Assembly: GCA_005893365.1 (NCBI GenBank)
Contig: VBPB01000003.1
Location: forward strand, 15,908-27,136
DNA: 11,229 bases
Source of the DNA: Candidatus Eiseniibacteriota bacterium
GTDB lineage: Bacteria > Eisenbacteria > RBG-16-71-46
Direction of reading: 5' to 3'
The translations under genes were made by a program, and so were the position numbers. Positions 1-6,541 of the stretch are shown here, piece after piece (within the stretch, counting starts at the first letter, position 1; every line of letters starts with the position of its first letter). The notes under the pieces are model-generated. The model searched no databases. It saw only the letters and a list, made by a program, of their open reading frames with translations, and was not told where the DNA came from.

Positions 1-1029
1 AAGGAATACGATCGCCGCTCCGCCGAGAGTCTCGAGGCGGCGCTCGCCTACTTCGAGCAAGCCATCGCGGTCGACCCCGGCTACGCGCTGGCGTACGCCG
101 GCATCGCCGACGTGCACGGGCAGTTCCTCCAATGGGGGATCGGCGAGAACCGCAAGGCCACGGTCGAGCGCGGCCTGGCGGCGGGCCGCCGTTCGGTCGA
201 GTTGAACCCGAAGCTGGCCGAGGGGCACAAGGCGCTGGCGCTGGTGCTGCGGAACATGGGCGACTACGAGGGAAGTCTCGCCGCACTCAGATCCGCTCTG
301 GTCGCCAACCCGCGCTTCGTGCCGGCCATCAACAATCTGGCCGTGGAACGGGCGCGCCACAGCGACCTGGCCGGGTGCGAGCGGCTCCTCCGCCGCGCGG
401 TCAGCATCGAGCCGGACCACACCTTCGTCCTGCTCTGGCTGGCCTTCCTCACCGACCAGACCGGCCGACTGGAGGAGTCCGAGCGCCTGTTCGCCCGCAT
501 CTTGCAGCTGACGCAGGAGAAGTTCTACGTCACCGCCGTGTACATGTCCCGCGCCTGGGGGTGTGTCCGCCGCGGTCGGCTCGAGGACCTGGAGCGGGCG
601 GTGGCGGACGGGCGGGCGGCCGGCTGCGAGGCGTCCCACCTGGCCTTGGCCGAGGCCTTCCTGGCCGCGCGGGCCGACGACCCGACCCGCGCGCACGAGC
701 TGCTGCGCAGCGCCGGCACCTCGCGGGAACTGGGCTTGAGCGGCATGCTGTTCGGGGTCGCGACCGCGATGCGGCTCGGCCAGATGGAGACGGCCGTCGA
801 GTTCATGAAGCGGCAGGTGGTCGGCGATCTGGCTCCGTACATGATCCGTCTCGAGCCGCGGGTGCATCCCCTGCTCGACTTCGAGCCGTTCGCGCCGCGT
901 CGGTCGGAGCTGACGCTGGTGTGGCCGCTCGAAGCGCCGATGATGCCGCCGGCCGTGCACGGTGTGTACCGGGAGGTGCGCATCGAGAGCGGGCTCGCCG
1001 AGGCGAGCGACATCTCGGCAGCGCGCTAG
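1..1029 (+). CDS. TPR-repeat protein, C-terminal part (5' end outside window)
   Basis: The frame is open from the first base and gives 342 residues before TAG, so the start lies upstream of the window. Tetratricopeptide helix pairs are visible at about residues 10-43 (with the pattern AxxYFEQAIAVDPGYALAYAGIAD), 50-83, 84-118 and 119-152, with weaker helical repeats to about 270. The last 70 residues lose the repeat pattern. The first visible TPR resembles the one that, in many bacterial signalling proteins (Ser/Thr kinases, adenylate cyclases and CadC-like regulators), follows the catalytic or DNA-binding domain. I infer that the missing N-terminus carries such a domain, but nothing in the window proves it. 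TPRs mediate protein-protein contacts. The protein is probably cytoplasmic in this part: no signal peptide or membrane segment is seen. It converges on the next gene, with 49 bp between the stops. Confidence 0.85.
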   Translation, partial: KEYDRRSAESLEAALAYFEQAIAVDPGYALAYAGIADVHGQFLQWGIGENRKATVERGLAAGRRSVELNPKLAEGHKALALVLRNMGDYEGSLAALRSALVANPRFVPAINNLAVERARHSDLAGCERLLRRAVSIEPDHTFVLLWLAFLTDQTGRLEESERLFARILQLTQEKFYVTAVYMSRAWGCVRRGRLEDLERAVADGRAAGCEASHLALAEAFLAARADDPTRAHELLRSAGTSRELGLSGMLFGVATAMRLGQMETAVEFMKRQVVGDLAPYMIRLEPRVHPLLDFEPFAPRRSELTLVWPLEAPMMPPAVHGVYREVRIESGLAEASDISAAR

Positions 1030-1078
1030 CCGCGGCGCCGGCGACGGTCGGCCCGCCCTCGCGCCGGGGCGAGCGCCC

Positions 1079-3229
1079 CTACTTCACCACCACCAGCGGC
1101 TTGGCGATGGTGATGCCGCCCGCCTCGAGCCGCACGTGGTAGACGCCCGCGAACACCCGCGTCCCGTTCTCGGCCCTGCCGTCCCAGACCAGCGTCTGCG
1201 GGCCCAGCGCGTACGCCTGATCCATCAGCGTGCGCACCCGCCGCCCTTGGGCGTCGTAGATCTCGAGCCGCGCGCTCCCGGCCTTGGGCAGCGTGAAGGC
1301 GATGGTGGCGCTGCGCGTGGTCGGGTTGGGCCGGATGCCGGTGATGCGGGGCAGCCCGCCCCCCAGCGAGGCCTCGACGCCGGTCGTCGAGTTGAACGGC
1401 CCGGTGGTGGCCGCCGAGATCTCGGTCCCCACGCCCGGCTTGAAGATGCCCATCGTCGCGGTGACGCTGCTGGGAGCCGCGTGGGCGTCGAAGCGGAAGT
1501 TGACCATGGTGCCGAAGCCGAGCGCCGGCGCCGCCGGGTTGGCGCCGTAGGTCGCCGTATGCCACGAGATCGCGCCGGGGTCCACGGTCACCGACCAGTC
1601 GGTGGACGCGCCGTTGTCGTTGTCGTGGAAACCGATGTTCGTGATGGTGCTCACCCCCGCGATCGGCAGGCTGAACGAGCGGATGGCGCGACCCGAGTTC
1701 TGGTTGAAGAGCGCGTACTCGTAGTGGTACATCCCGCCCCCCAGGGCGGTCGCCTGGGTGGCGAGCAGCACCTGGCCGTCGTCGGCGGCCACCTGGGCGT
1801 AGGTGCGCAGGTCGCCCCAGCGCTCCAGCGCCGGGCCCGAGACCAGGGCGTTGCCGGTGCTCGGGGTCGTGAACGTCCAGCTCGAGCCGTTCCAGCTCAT
1901 GGTGCACAGACGCGAGCCCCAGTTGTTGTGGATCGACACGTCGGCGCGAACGATGTACGCGGCCTCGTAGTAATACGTGGCGCCCGCGTTGCCCAGGTCG
2001 GCGTCGCTGGCGGCGAGCCGATGGGCGACGGACGACGAGACGTTGGCGGCGCCCTGACGCCGGATGCAGTCGGGCTGCCCGCCCGAAAACCAGGAGCCGA
2101 CGCAGTTCCAGATGCCGGTGAAGGGGTTGGTCTCGCTGCGCGGCCCCAGGTAGTCCCGGTCCTCGTTGTTGTTGACGCCGTAGGTGTCCGAGCAACCCAC
2201 GCCCAGGAAGCTGCCGTCGGAGGGGTTCTGGCAGGTCGAGCACACGTGGTTGGACTGCGCGAAGAACCCATGCTTGAGCCACGAGACGCCGATCTGCTCG
2301 AAGCGTCCGTTGAGGAGCCGGTAGATCGCCATCTCGATCATCGGATGGTCGGTCTGCATCGGCCCCAACCACGGGACGTCCGCCGTGCCGAGGTTGCAGC
2401 TGGTCGTGGACAGCGCCATCCCCGTCGTGCCGGTCGGGAAGGTGCCGATGTGGCCGACCTGCTGGATGCTCGACAGCGCCCCCAGGGCCACGTCCTTGAC
2501 GCCGGCCAGGAGCGTCGCCGGATGCCGCGGCCGCGTGGGCGCCGTCGAGGAGAGCAGCCGCGCGCCGCCGCGCAGCTCGCCGCCGCCGATCACTAGGCCG
2601 GCCAGGTCGGGGCGGCCGATCGCGGCCGCCCACTCCTTGGCGAGCCGCGCGTTGAGGTAGTGGATGCGCAGCAGCTTCTCCTTGGGCCGGAAGTCGAGCA
2701 TCGCGCTCACCAGCTGGCAGAAGACGAGGCCGCTCGAGGCCGAGCGCAGGACGAGGGGCGGCCCGTCCTCGGCCGCCGCCACCTCCGATCCCGGCGCCGG
2801 GAGCTGGACGATCTCGAGGTCGGTGAATCGGGTCTGCCGGCCCGACCGGCGGTCGCGCACGGTGATGGTGGCGTCCAGCCGCAGCGCGCCGCCCGGGCTG
2901 CCGGCCGGCAGCGCGATGCCGTACTCGGTCCGGAACCGGAAGTCCGAGCCCGCCCGGACCGGGAACGACCAACGCGGCGTATCGGCGTCATGCTCCGGCA
3001 CGGGGCCCGCGCCCACGGTGAAATCGAGCCCGAGGTCGTGCAGGTAGGGGACGTTGAAATCGAAGATGACGCGGCCGCCGCCGACCGACCAGGCCTGCTC
3101 GGCGGACACCCGGCTCGGGAGCGCCACCAACGCGAGGGTCAGCAGCCAGGCGCTCGCGACCACGAGCGAGGACCGGGACGTGCTGCGCTGAGAGGAACTC
3201 GACCGGAACGGGCCGCCGCCGACCGCCAT
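1079..3229 (-). CDS. Large secreted protein with Cys-rich block and C-terminal FlgD-type Ig sorting domain
   Basis: The product has 716 residues. The start at 3229 is chosen because a GAGGTGG Shine-Dalgarno lies 5 nt upstream and the protein then opens with a signal peptide (basic/Ser-rich n-region, hydrophobic core at about 21-37, likely cleavage after VSA at 43). The frame stays open to 3463, but that extension has no signal-like N-terminus. Residues about 328-392 hold a Cys-rich block (CxxC, then GVGCSDTYG, LGPR, WNC, PDC). Residues about 450-600 are rich in beta-type sequence, including YHYEYALFNQNSGR and TNIGFHDND. From memory, similar segments occur in large uncharacterised exported proteins of Planctomycetes and FCB-type bacteria; no function is known to me. 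Residues 629-716 form a FlgD-Ig / type IX-secretion-like tail (RPNP, YDAQGRRVRTL, WDGR, AGVYHVRLEA). It is probably exported or surface-attached. It may be co-oriented with DUF1579 upstream, but a hairpin separates them. Confidence 0.85.
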   Translation of the reverse strand: MAVGGGPFRSSSSQRSTSRSSLVVASAWLLTLALVALPSRVSAEQAWSVGGGRVIFDFNVPYLHDLGLDFTVGAGPVPEHDADTPRWSFPVRAGSDFRFRTEYGIALPAGSPGGALRLDATITVRDRRSGRQTRFTDLEIVQLPAPGSEVAAAEDGPPLVLRSASSGLVFCQLVSAMLDFRPKEKLLRIHYLNARLAKEWAAAIGRPDLAGLVIGGGELRGGARLLSSTAPTRPRHPATLLAGVKDVALGALSSIQQVGHIGTFPTGTTGMALSTTSCNLGTADVPWLGPMQTDHPMIEMAIYRLLNGRFEQIGVSWLKHGFFAQSNHVCSTCQNPSDGSFLGVGCSDTYGVNNNEDRDYLGPRSETNPFTGIWNCVGSWFSGGQPDCIRRQGAANVSSSVAHRLAASDADLGNAGATYYYEAAYIVRADVSIHNNWGSRLCTMSWNGSSWTFTTPSTGNALVSGPALERWGDLRTYAQVAADDGQVLLATQATALGGGMYHYEYALFNQNSGRAIRSFSLPIAGVSTITNIGFHDNDNGASTDWSVTVDPGAISWHTATYGANPAAPALGFGTMVNFRFDAHAAPSSVTATMGIFKPGVGTEISAATTGPFNSTTGVEASLGGGLPRITGIRPNPTTRSATIAFTLPKAGSARLEIYDAQGRRVRTLMDQAYALGPQTLVWDGRAENGTRVFAGVYHVRLEAGGITIAKPLVVVK

Positions 3230-3234
3230 GTTCG

Positions 3235-3241
3235 CCACCTC
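3235..3241 (-). promoter_or_regulatory. Ribosome binding site that sets the start at 3229
   Basis: On the minus strand GAGGTGG sits 5 nt before the ATG at 3229, an excellent position. It supports this start over the ATG codons further upstream in the same open frame. Confidence 0.7.
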
Positions 3242-3263
3242 GGAATGGGAAGAACTGCGATGC

Positions 3264-3291
3264 CCGGGCGGCGCCTGAACGCGCCGCCCGG
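3264..3291 (-). promoter_or_regulatory. Perfect hairpin in the 5' leader of the secreted FlgD-Ig gene
   Basis: An 11-bp perfect inverted repeat (3264-3274 and 3281-3291, arms CCGGGCGGCGC and GCGCCGCCCGG) encloses a 6-nt loop. It lies 22 nt upstream of the ribosome binding site of the gene starting at 3229. On the minus strand it is followed by a short pyrimidine-rich stretch (GTTCTTCCC) rather than a clean U-tract. It could be a read-through terminator, an attenuator or an mRNA-stabilising leader stem; the sequence does not say which. Confidence 0.5.
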
Positions 3292-3328
3292 ACCCATCCA
3301 TGGTGGGGAGGGATGTGATATCGCGCGA

Positions 3329-3357
3329 ATTGTACGCCGGTTCATGGGGGATGAACA
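3329..3357 (-). promoter_or_regulatory. Weak candidate promoter for the secreted FlgD-Ig gene
   Basis: On the minus strand a TACAAT hexamer (3334-3329, five of six matches to the sigma-70 -10 box) is preceded at 17 nt by TGTTCA (3357-3352, three of six matches to -35). It would give a leader of about 93 nt containing the 3264-3291 hairpin. This is the most AT-rich spot in the spacer. The -35 box is poor and the call is tentative. Confidence 0.25.
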
Positions 3358-3468
3358 GCCCGAACTGGCGAGGGAAGCCAACGTGGGCGGGTGGTTGGCG
3401 AGGCGACTTCAAGTGATACCTGAGGGGTCGTCGGCGCCGACGGGATCGCACGCGCGCGCCCACCGGGA

Positions 3469-3504
3469 GCAGGTCCCCGTGGCGCGAGGCCCACGGGGAC
3501 CTGC
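3469..3504 (-). terminator. Intrinsic-type hairpin after the DUF1579 gene
   Basis: A 14-bp perfect stem (3469-3482 paired with 3491-3504; arm GCAGGTCCCCGTGG) with an 8-nt loop begins 8 nt beyond the stop codon of the DUF1579 gene. No U-tract follows on the minus strand, so it fits a U-less or GC-rich terminator, or a 3' end-protecting stem, better than a canonical one. Its position directly behind the stop supports a 3'-end role. Confidence 0.6.
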
Positions 3505-3512
3505 ACTTATGA

Positions 3513-4151
3513 CTACATCTTCCGGTCGTAGGTGATGGTCATCATCTTGAACTCTTTGCCGTCCGGGCCGTTCGAGTACATCTCGAAGGTGTGCTTGTTG
3601 TCGTCCACCTTCCGCCAGACCATGCGCGACCTGCCCATCTTGCCGGTGGTCGGGTCGGACATCTTGCCGATCCAGTTGATGACGTTGCCGCTGGCGTCCG
3701 CGGTCCCCTCCTCGGTCATGATCCCGGTGCCCGCGTTGTCGACCCACATGCCGACGTACTTCTTGAGGATGTTGTCGTAGCCCACGAGCCCCATGCCGCT
3801 GAACGGCTTGCCCATCACCTCGCCGGTAGTCTCCTCCTGCGAGTAGCGCCCGCCCAGGATGCTCTTGACGGTCGCGACCGAGTGCGACTCCTGCGCCGGC
3901 TGCGACGGATCCATCGTCCACACCACGGTCTGGTTCCACTCGCCTTCCATGCCCTTGAACACTTCGTGATTCGGCCCGGGGGCGGCCATCTTCTCCATCA
4001 TCGCTTCCATGGCCTTGGGGTCCATGGCGGGTGCCGCGGCCTTGGGCTTGGCGGCGGAGGCCGTGTGCGTCGCCGGCTTCGGTTCCTGGGCTCCGGCCAT
4101 ACCGGCCGCGATCAGAAGCAGCGCCACGCACAGCAACACGCGAGTCTTCAT
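3513..4151 (-). CDS. Exported DUF1579 family protein
   Basis: The product has 212 residues. Two ATGs lie 6 nt apart (4157 and 4151). GGAGG directly abuts the first and is 6 nt from the second, so 4151 is chosen. The protein begins MKTRVLLC with a short hydrophobic signal peptide, probable cleavage after AGA at about residue 21. A 40-residue Ala/Lys/Pro/Met-rich linker follows. The body matches the DUF1579 pattern: H-x-x-F-x-x-M-E-G-E-W (62-72), ILGGRY (98-103), GKPFSGMGLVGYDN (114-127), a KYVGMWVDNAGTGIM stretch (131-145), then GPDGKE and a terminal YDRK. The family has a lipocalin-like beta-barrel look and no established function. The signal peptide places it in the periplasm or outside. It is divergently arranged with the methyltransferase-like gene and is followed by a strong hairpin, so it is probably monocistronic. 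Confidence 0.9.
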   Translation of the reverse strand: MKTRVLLCVALLLIAAGMAGAQEPKPATHTASAAKPKAAAPAMDPKAMEAMMEKMAAPGPNHEVFKGMEGEWNQTVVWTMDPSQPAQESHSVATVKSILGGRYSQEETTGEVMGKPFSGMGLVGYDNILKKYVGMWVDNAGTGIMTEEGTADASGNVINWIGKMSDPTTGKMGRSRMVWRKVDDNKHTFEMYSNGPDGKEFKMMTITYDRKM

Positions 4152-4157
4152 GTTCAT

Positions 4158-4162
4158 CCTCC
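4158..4162 (-). promoter_or_regulatory. Ribosome binding site choosing the second of two ATGs
   Basis: GGAGG on the minus strand touches the ATG at 4157 and lies 6 nt from the ATG at 4151. The spacing favours initiation at 4151. Confidence 0.7.
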
Positions 4163-4216
4163 GCAGGGGTGATCGAGCCTCGACCGCCGACGACGCATCG
4201 CCGGCGCGAAGGCGGC

Positions 4217-4246
4217 ACGCTAGCAAACCGGCGGGCGCCGCGACAA
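4217..4246 (-). promoter_or_regulatory. Candidate promoter of the DUF1579 gene
   Basis: On the minus strand TTGTCG (4246-4241) and TAGCGT (4222-4217) are separated by 18 nt and would start transcription near 4210, about 59 nt before the ATG. The matches are four of six and three of six. Support comes mainly from the position in a divergent spacer and from the mirror arrangement with the forward candidate, whose -35 box lies only 4 bp away. Confidence 0.3.
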
Positions 4247-4250
4247 GCCC

Positions 4251-4278
4251 TTGCCTTTGGCAGGTGGCACGCTAGGCT
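4251..4278 (+). promoter_or_regulatory. Candidate promoter of the methyltransferase-permease pair
   Basis: TTGCCT (4251-4256) and TAGGCT (4273-4278) are spaced by 16 nt. The expected transcription start falls at about 4285, exactly at the GTG start codon, so the message may be leaderless. This agrees with the absence of a Shine-Dalgarno before 4285. Box matches are four and three of six. Confidence 0.3.
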
Positions 4279-4284
4279 ACCGCG

Positions 4285-5034
4285 GTGACCGACCCGACGA
4301 GCCCCCCGACGCGCGACCCGACGCACGACCCGACGCACGACCCGACGCACCACCGGCCGACGACCACGGTGCAGATCGGCACCTTGAGATTGACCGGTGG
4401 CGCGGCGCTGCTCGCCCTGCTGGCCATCGTCGGCCTCATGGTGGCGCTCATCGTCAGGACGCGCCCCGCCTTCGGCGCGTCGTGCCTCTGGGTCTCGGCG
4501 GCACTCTGGATCGCGTTCCTGGTCTACTGGAGCCGCGCTGCGCGGACCGCCTCGGCCGCCCGCAGCACCGAGCCGGCCGCCTCGCGCGCGCTGCATCAGA
4601 ACCTGCTCAACCTCTCCCTCCTGCTGCTGTTCCTGCGCCTGCCCGGCCTGCGCACGCGCTGGCTCCCCGACACCGCGGCGTGGGCCGCGGTCGGCCTCGC
4701 ACTCCAGGCCGGCATGTTCGCGCTGGCCGCCTGGGCGCGGCGCCATCTCGGGCGGCATTGGAGCGGGATCATCGCCGCCAAGGTGGACCACGAGCTCGTG
4801 CGCACCGGCCCCTACCGCGTGCTGCGCCACCCCATCTATACCGCCATGTTGGGGATGACCGCCGGCACCGCACTGGTGGCGGGCCGGACGCATGCGCTGG
4901 CCGGTCTCGCGATCATGATCGTCGCCTACGCCCGCAAGATCCCGATCGAGGAGGCGAGCCTGCGGGCGACCTTCGGCGACGCCTATGACGACTACCGCCG
5001 CCGGAGTTGGGCGCTCGTGCCCGGCATCTTCTGA
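4285..5034 (+). CDS. Isoprenylcysteine carboxyl methyltransferase (ICMT/PEMT)-like membrane protein
   Basis: The product has 249 residues and starts with GTG. No Shine-Dalgarno is visible; a second in-frame GTG at 4369 also lacks one, so the start is uncertain. Residues 11-24 are a DPTH repeat tail. Hydrophobic segments lie at about 38-57, 66-83, 105-120, 132-150 and 186-214. The C-terminus has the family signature: GRHWSG (156-161), VDHELVRTGPYRVLRHPIY (167-185), then KIPIEE (218-223), LRATFGDAYDDY and a final Trp/Pro-rich tail. In characterised ICMT and phospholipid methyltransferases this region binds S-adenosylmethionine. Bacterial members of this type mostly have unknown acceptors, so I infer methyl transfer at the inner membrane but not the substrate. 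The permease follows after 21 bp, which suggests co-transcription. Confidence 0.85.
   Translation: MTDPTSPPTRDPTHDPTHDPTHHRPTTTVQIGTLRLTGGAALLALLAIVGLMVALIVRTRPAFGASCLWVSAALWIAFLVYWSRAARTASAARSTEPAASRALHQNLLNLSLLLLFLRLPGLRTRWLPDTAAWAAVGLALQAGMFALAAWARRHLGRHWSGIIAAKVDHELVRTGPYRVLRHPIYTAMLGMTAGTALVAGRTHALAGLAIMIVAYARKIPIEEASLRATFGDAYDDYRRRSWALVPGIF
4315..4350 (+). repeat. Three tandem 12-bp repeats encoding DPTH
   Basis: The unit GACCCGACGCAC is repeated three times without mismatch, and degenerate copies precede it. Each unit encodes Asp-Pro-Thr-His, so changes in copy number would keep the reading frame and alter only the length of a hydrophilic N-terminal tail. Confidence 0.85.
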
Positions 5035-5055
5035 GCCGTCCCTCGGAGGCGTCGC

Positions 5056-6534
5056 ATGACGGACCGCCCAGCCGCTGAGCCGGACCGCGCGCTCGCGGCG
5101 CTCGACCGTGCCGAGCATCGGGTCGAGGAGCGCAGTGCCGTCTTCCGCAAGGAACTCGGGCTCTTGGACCTGGTCCTCACCCAAATCGTCTTCGTGGTCG
5201 GCACCATCTGGGTCGGCACCGCCGCCAAGCTGGGCCCCACCCAGCTCTTCTTCTGGTTGCTGGCGATCCTCACCTTCTACCTGCCGCTCGCCGCGGTCGT
5301 CATCCATCTCAATCGGCTGATGCCGCTCGAAGGCGGGCTCTACCAGTGGGCCAAGCTCGGCTTCAACGACTTCGTCGGCTTCATGGTGGCCTGGGATCTG
5401 TGGATCTTCGCCATCCTGGTGATGTCAGGCATCGGACTGACGGTGGTCACCAATCTCTCCTACGCCCTCGGGCCGGGGGCGCGTTGGATGGCGCACAGCG
5501 GCGGGTTCGTGACGGGGTTCAGTTGTCTGCTGGTGGGGGCACTGGTCTGGGTCGCGACCCGCGGGCTCGGCATCGGCAAGTGGGTGCACAACGCGGGGGG
5601 CGTGCTGTTGATGCTCACCTTCCTCACGCTCATCGCGCTTCCGATCGTGAGCCTGCTGCGGGGAAGGCCCGTCGCCTATCACCCCTTCGCCTTCGCGCTC
5701 CCCTCCCTCTCGTTCTCCACGCCGGGGCTCTTCTCCAAGCACCTCAACATCTTCAGCAAGCTGGCGCTGGGGGCGCTGACCGGGTTCGAATACGTCGCCA
5801 TCTTGGCGGGCGAGTGCCGCACCCCGGCGCGCAACATCGGCCGCTCGGTCATCATCGCCGCCCCGATCATCGCGCTGATGTTCATCCTCGGCACCGCCTC
5901 GGTGCTCGCCTTCGTCCGCCCCGACGAGGTCGATCTCATCGGCCCGATCGCCCAGGTCCTGAGCCGCGGGTTCGCGCCGTTCGGCGCGGTCGCCAGCACC
6001 ATCGTGTCGCTGGCGATCCTGGCGCTCATCGGCCGGCTGGTCGCGCTGATGAGCATCTACCTGACCGCCAACGCGCGCCTGCCGATGGTGGCCGGCTGGG
6101 ACGACCTGCTCCCCGCCTGGTTCACCCGGCTCCACGCCCGCTACCAGACGCCGGTCAACTCGATCCTGGTGGTGGGCGCCGCGGCACTCGCGTTCGGCCT
6201 GCTGGGCATCAGCGGCGTCGGCATGCAGGAGGCGTTCCAGCTGCTCGACAACGCGGCCGGCATCTTCTACGCCCTGACCTACGTGGTCCTGTTCGCCATC
6301 CCGCTGTTCGCGGCCGGGCGGATCGGGCTGCGCGCCCCGCTCTGGCTGCGGGTCGCCTCGGCCTCGGGGGTACTCGTGTCGCTGCTCTACATCGCGCTCA
6401 CCATCGTCCCGATCGTCGAGGTCGAGAACCGCGTCGTCTTCGCCGCCAAGCTCATCGGCGTCTCGCTGGTCCTCAATCTGGCCGGCGTGGCGGTCTTCCT
6501 CGCCGGACGGCGGCGGCGGCGCGACGCGGCGTAG
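5056..6534 (+). CDS. APC superfamily amino-acid permease
   Basis: The product has 492 residues. ATG at 5056 is preceded at 6 nt by GGAGG (5045-5049). A charged cytoplasmic N-terminus of about 35 residues precedes roughly 12 hydrophobic segments, the usual number for the APC family (AA_permease_2 type). Family marks include the TM1 region around VVGTIWVGTAAKLG (47-60), the conserved PLEGGLYQWAKLGF (90-103), and the loop AGECRTPARNIGRS (251-264), which corresponds to the GE-x-x-x-P-x-x-x-I-P-x-(A/S) loop of amino-acid permeases and antiporters. Length and topology fit transport of an amino acid or amine across the inner membrane. The substrate cannot be read from the sequence. The 21-bp gap to the methyltransferase-like gene suggests one operon. 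The stop lies inside a small hairpin and is 7 bp from the stop of the opposite gene. Confidence 0.9.
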   Translation: MTDRPAAEPDRALAALDRAEHRVEERSAVFRKELGLLDLVLTQIVFVVGTIWVGTAAKLGPTQLFFWLLAILTFYLPLAAVVIHLNRLMPLEGGLYQWAKLGFNDFVGFMVAWDLWIFAILVMSGIGLTVVTNLSYALGPGARWMAHSGGFVTGFSCLLVGALVWVATRGLGIGKWVHNAGGVLLMLTFLTLIALPIVSLLRGRPVAYHPFAFALPSLSFSTPGLFSKHLNIFSKLALGALTGFEYVAILAGECRTPARNIGRSVIIAAPIIALMFILGTASVLAFVRPDEVDLIGPIAQVLSRGFAPFGAVASTIVSLAILALIGRLVALMSIYLTANARLPMVAGWDDLLPAWFTRLHARYQTPVNSILVVGAAALAFGLLGISGVGMQEAFQLLDNAAGIFYALTYVVLFAIPLFAAGRIGLRAPLWLRVASASGVLVSLLYIALTIVPIVEVENRVVFAAKLIGVSLVLNLAGVAVFLAGRRRRRDAA

Positions 6535-6539
6535 CCGCG
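6525..6539. terminator. Small hairpin at the tail-to-tail junction (weak)
   Basis: CGCGGC and GCCGCG form a 6-bp stem with a 3-nt loop that spans the stop codon of the permease gene. With only 7 bp between the two convergent stops it is the only terminator-like structure seen. It has no U-tract on either strand and may be chance in such GC-rich sequence. Confidence 0.2.
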
Positions 6540-6541
6540 CC

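Larger units (their letters stand above)
4214..4282. repeat. Repeated 17-bp box in the divergent promoter spacer
   Basis: GGCACGCTAG occurs at 4214-4223 and again at 4266-4275. With the following 7 bases, 14 of 17 positions agree (both continue to ACCG). The copies are in the same orientation, 52 bp apart (about five helical turns), and each overlaps a candidate -10 region. They could be binding sites for a shared regulator or chance similarity of -10 surroundings. Confidence 0.3.

Noticed and set aside
1066..1079. Small hairpin between the TPR gene and the convergent secreted-protein gene
   Set aside because: Only a 5-bp stem in very GC-rich sequence with no U-tract; too weak to call a terminator.
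1026..2972. Long minus-strand frame and a plus-strand frame (962-2596) over the secreted protein
   Set aside because: Both are Arg/Pro/Gly/Ala-rich shadows of the real gene at 1079-3229; GC-rich codon bias leaves alternative frames open.
3230..3463. Earlier starts for the secreted FlgD-Ig gene
   Set aside because: The extension has no signal peptide, contains the terminator-like and leader stems, and the ATG at 3229 has a strong ribosome binding site.
3409..5307. Long open frame on the minus strand across three genes
   Set aside because: It is antisense or out of frame to the DUF1579, methyltransferase and permease genes, has low-complexity Arg/Gly/Asp composition and resembles no family.
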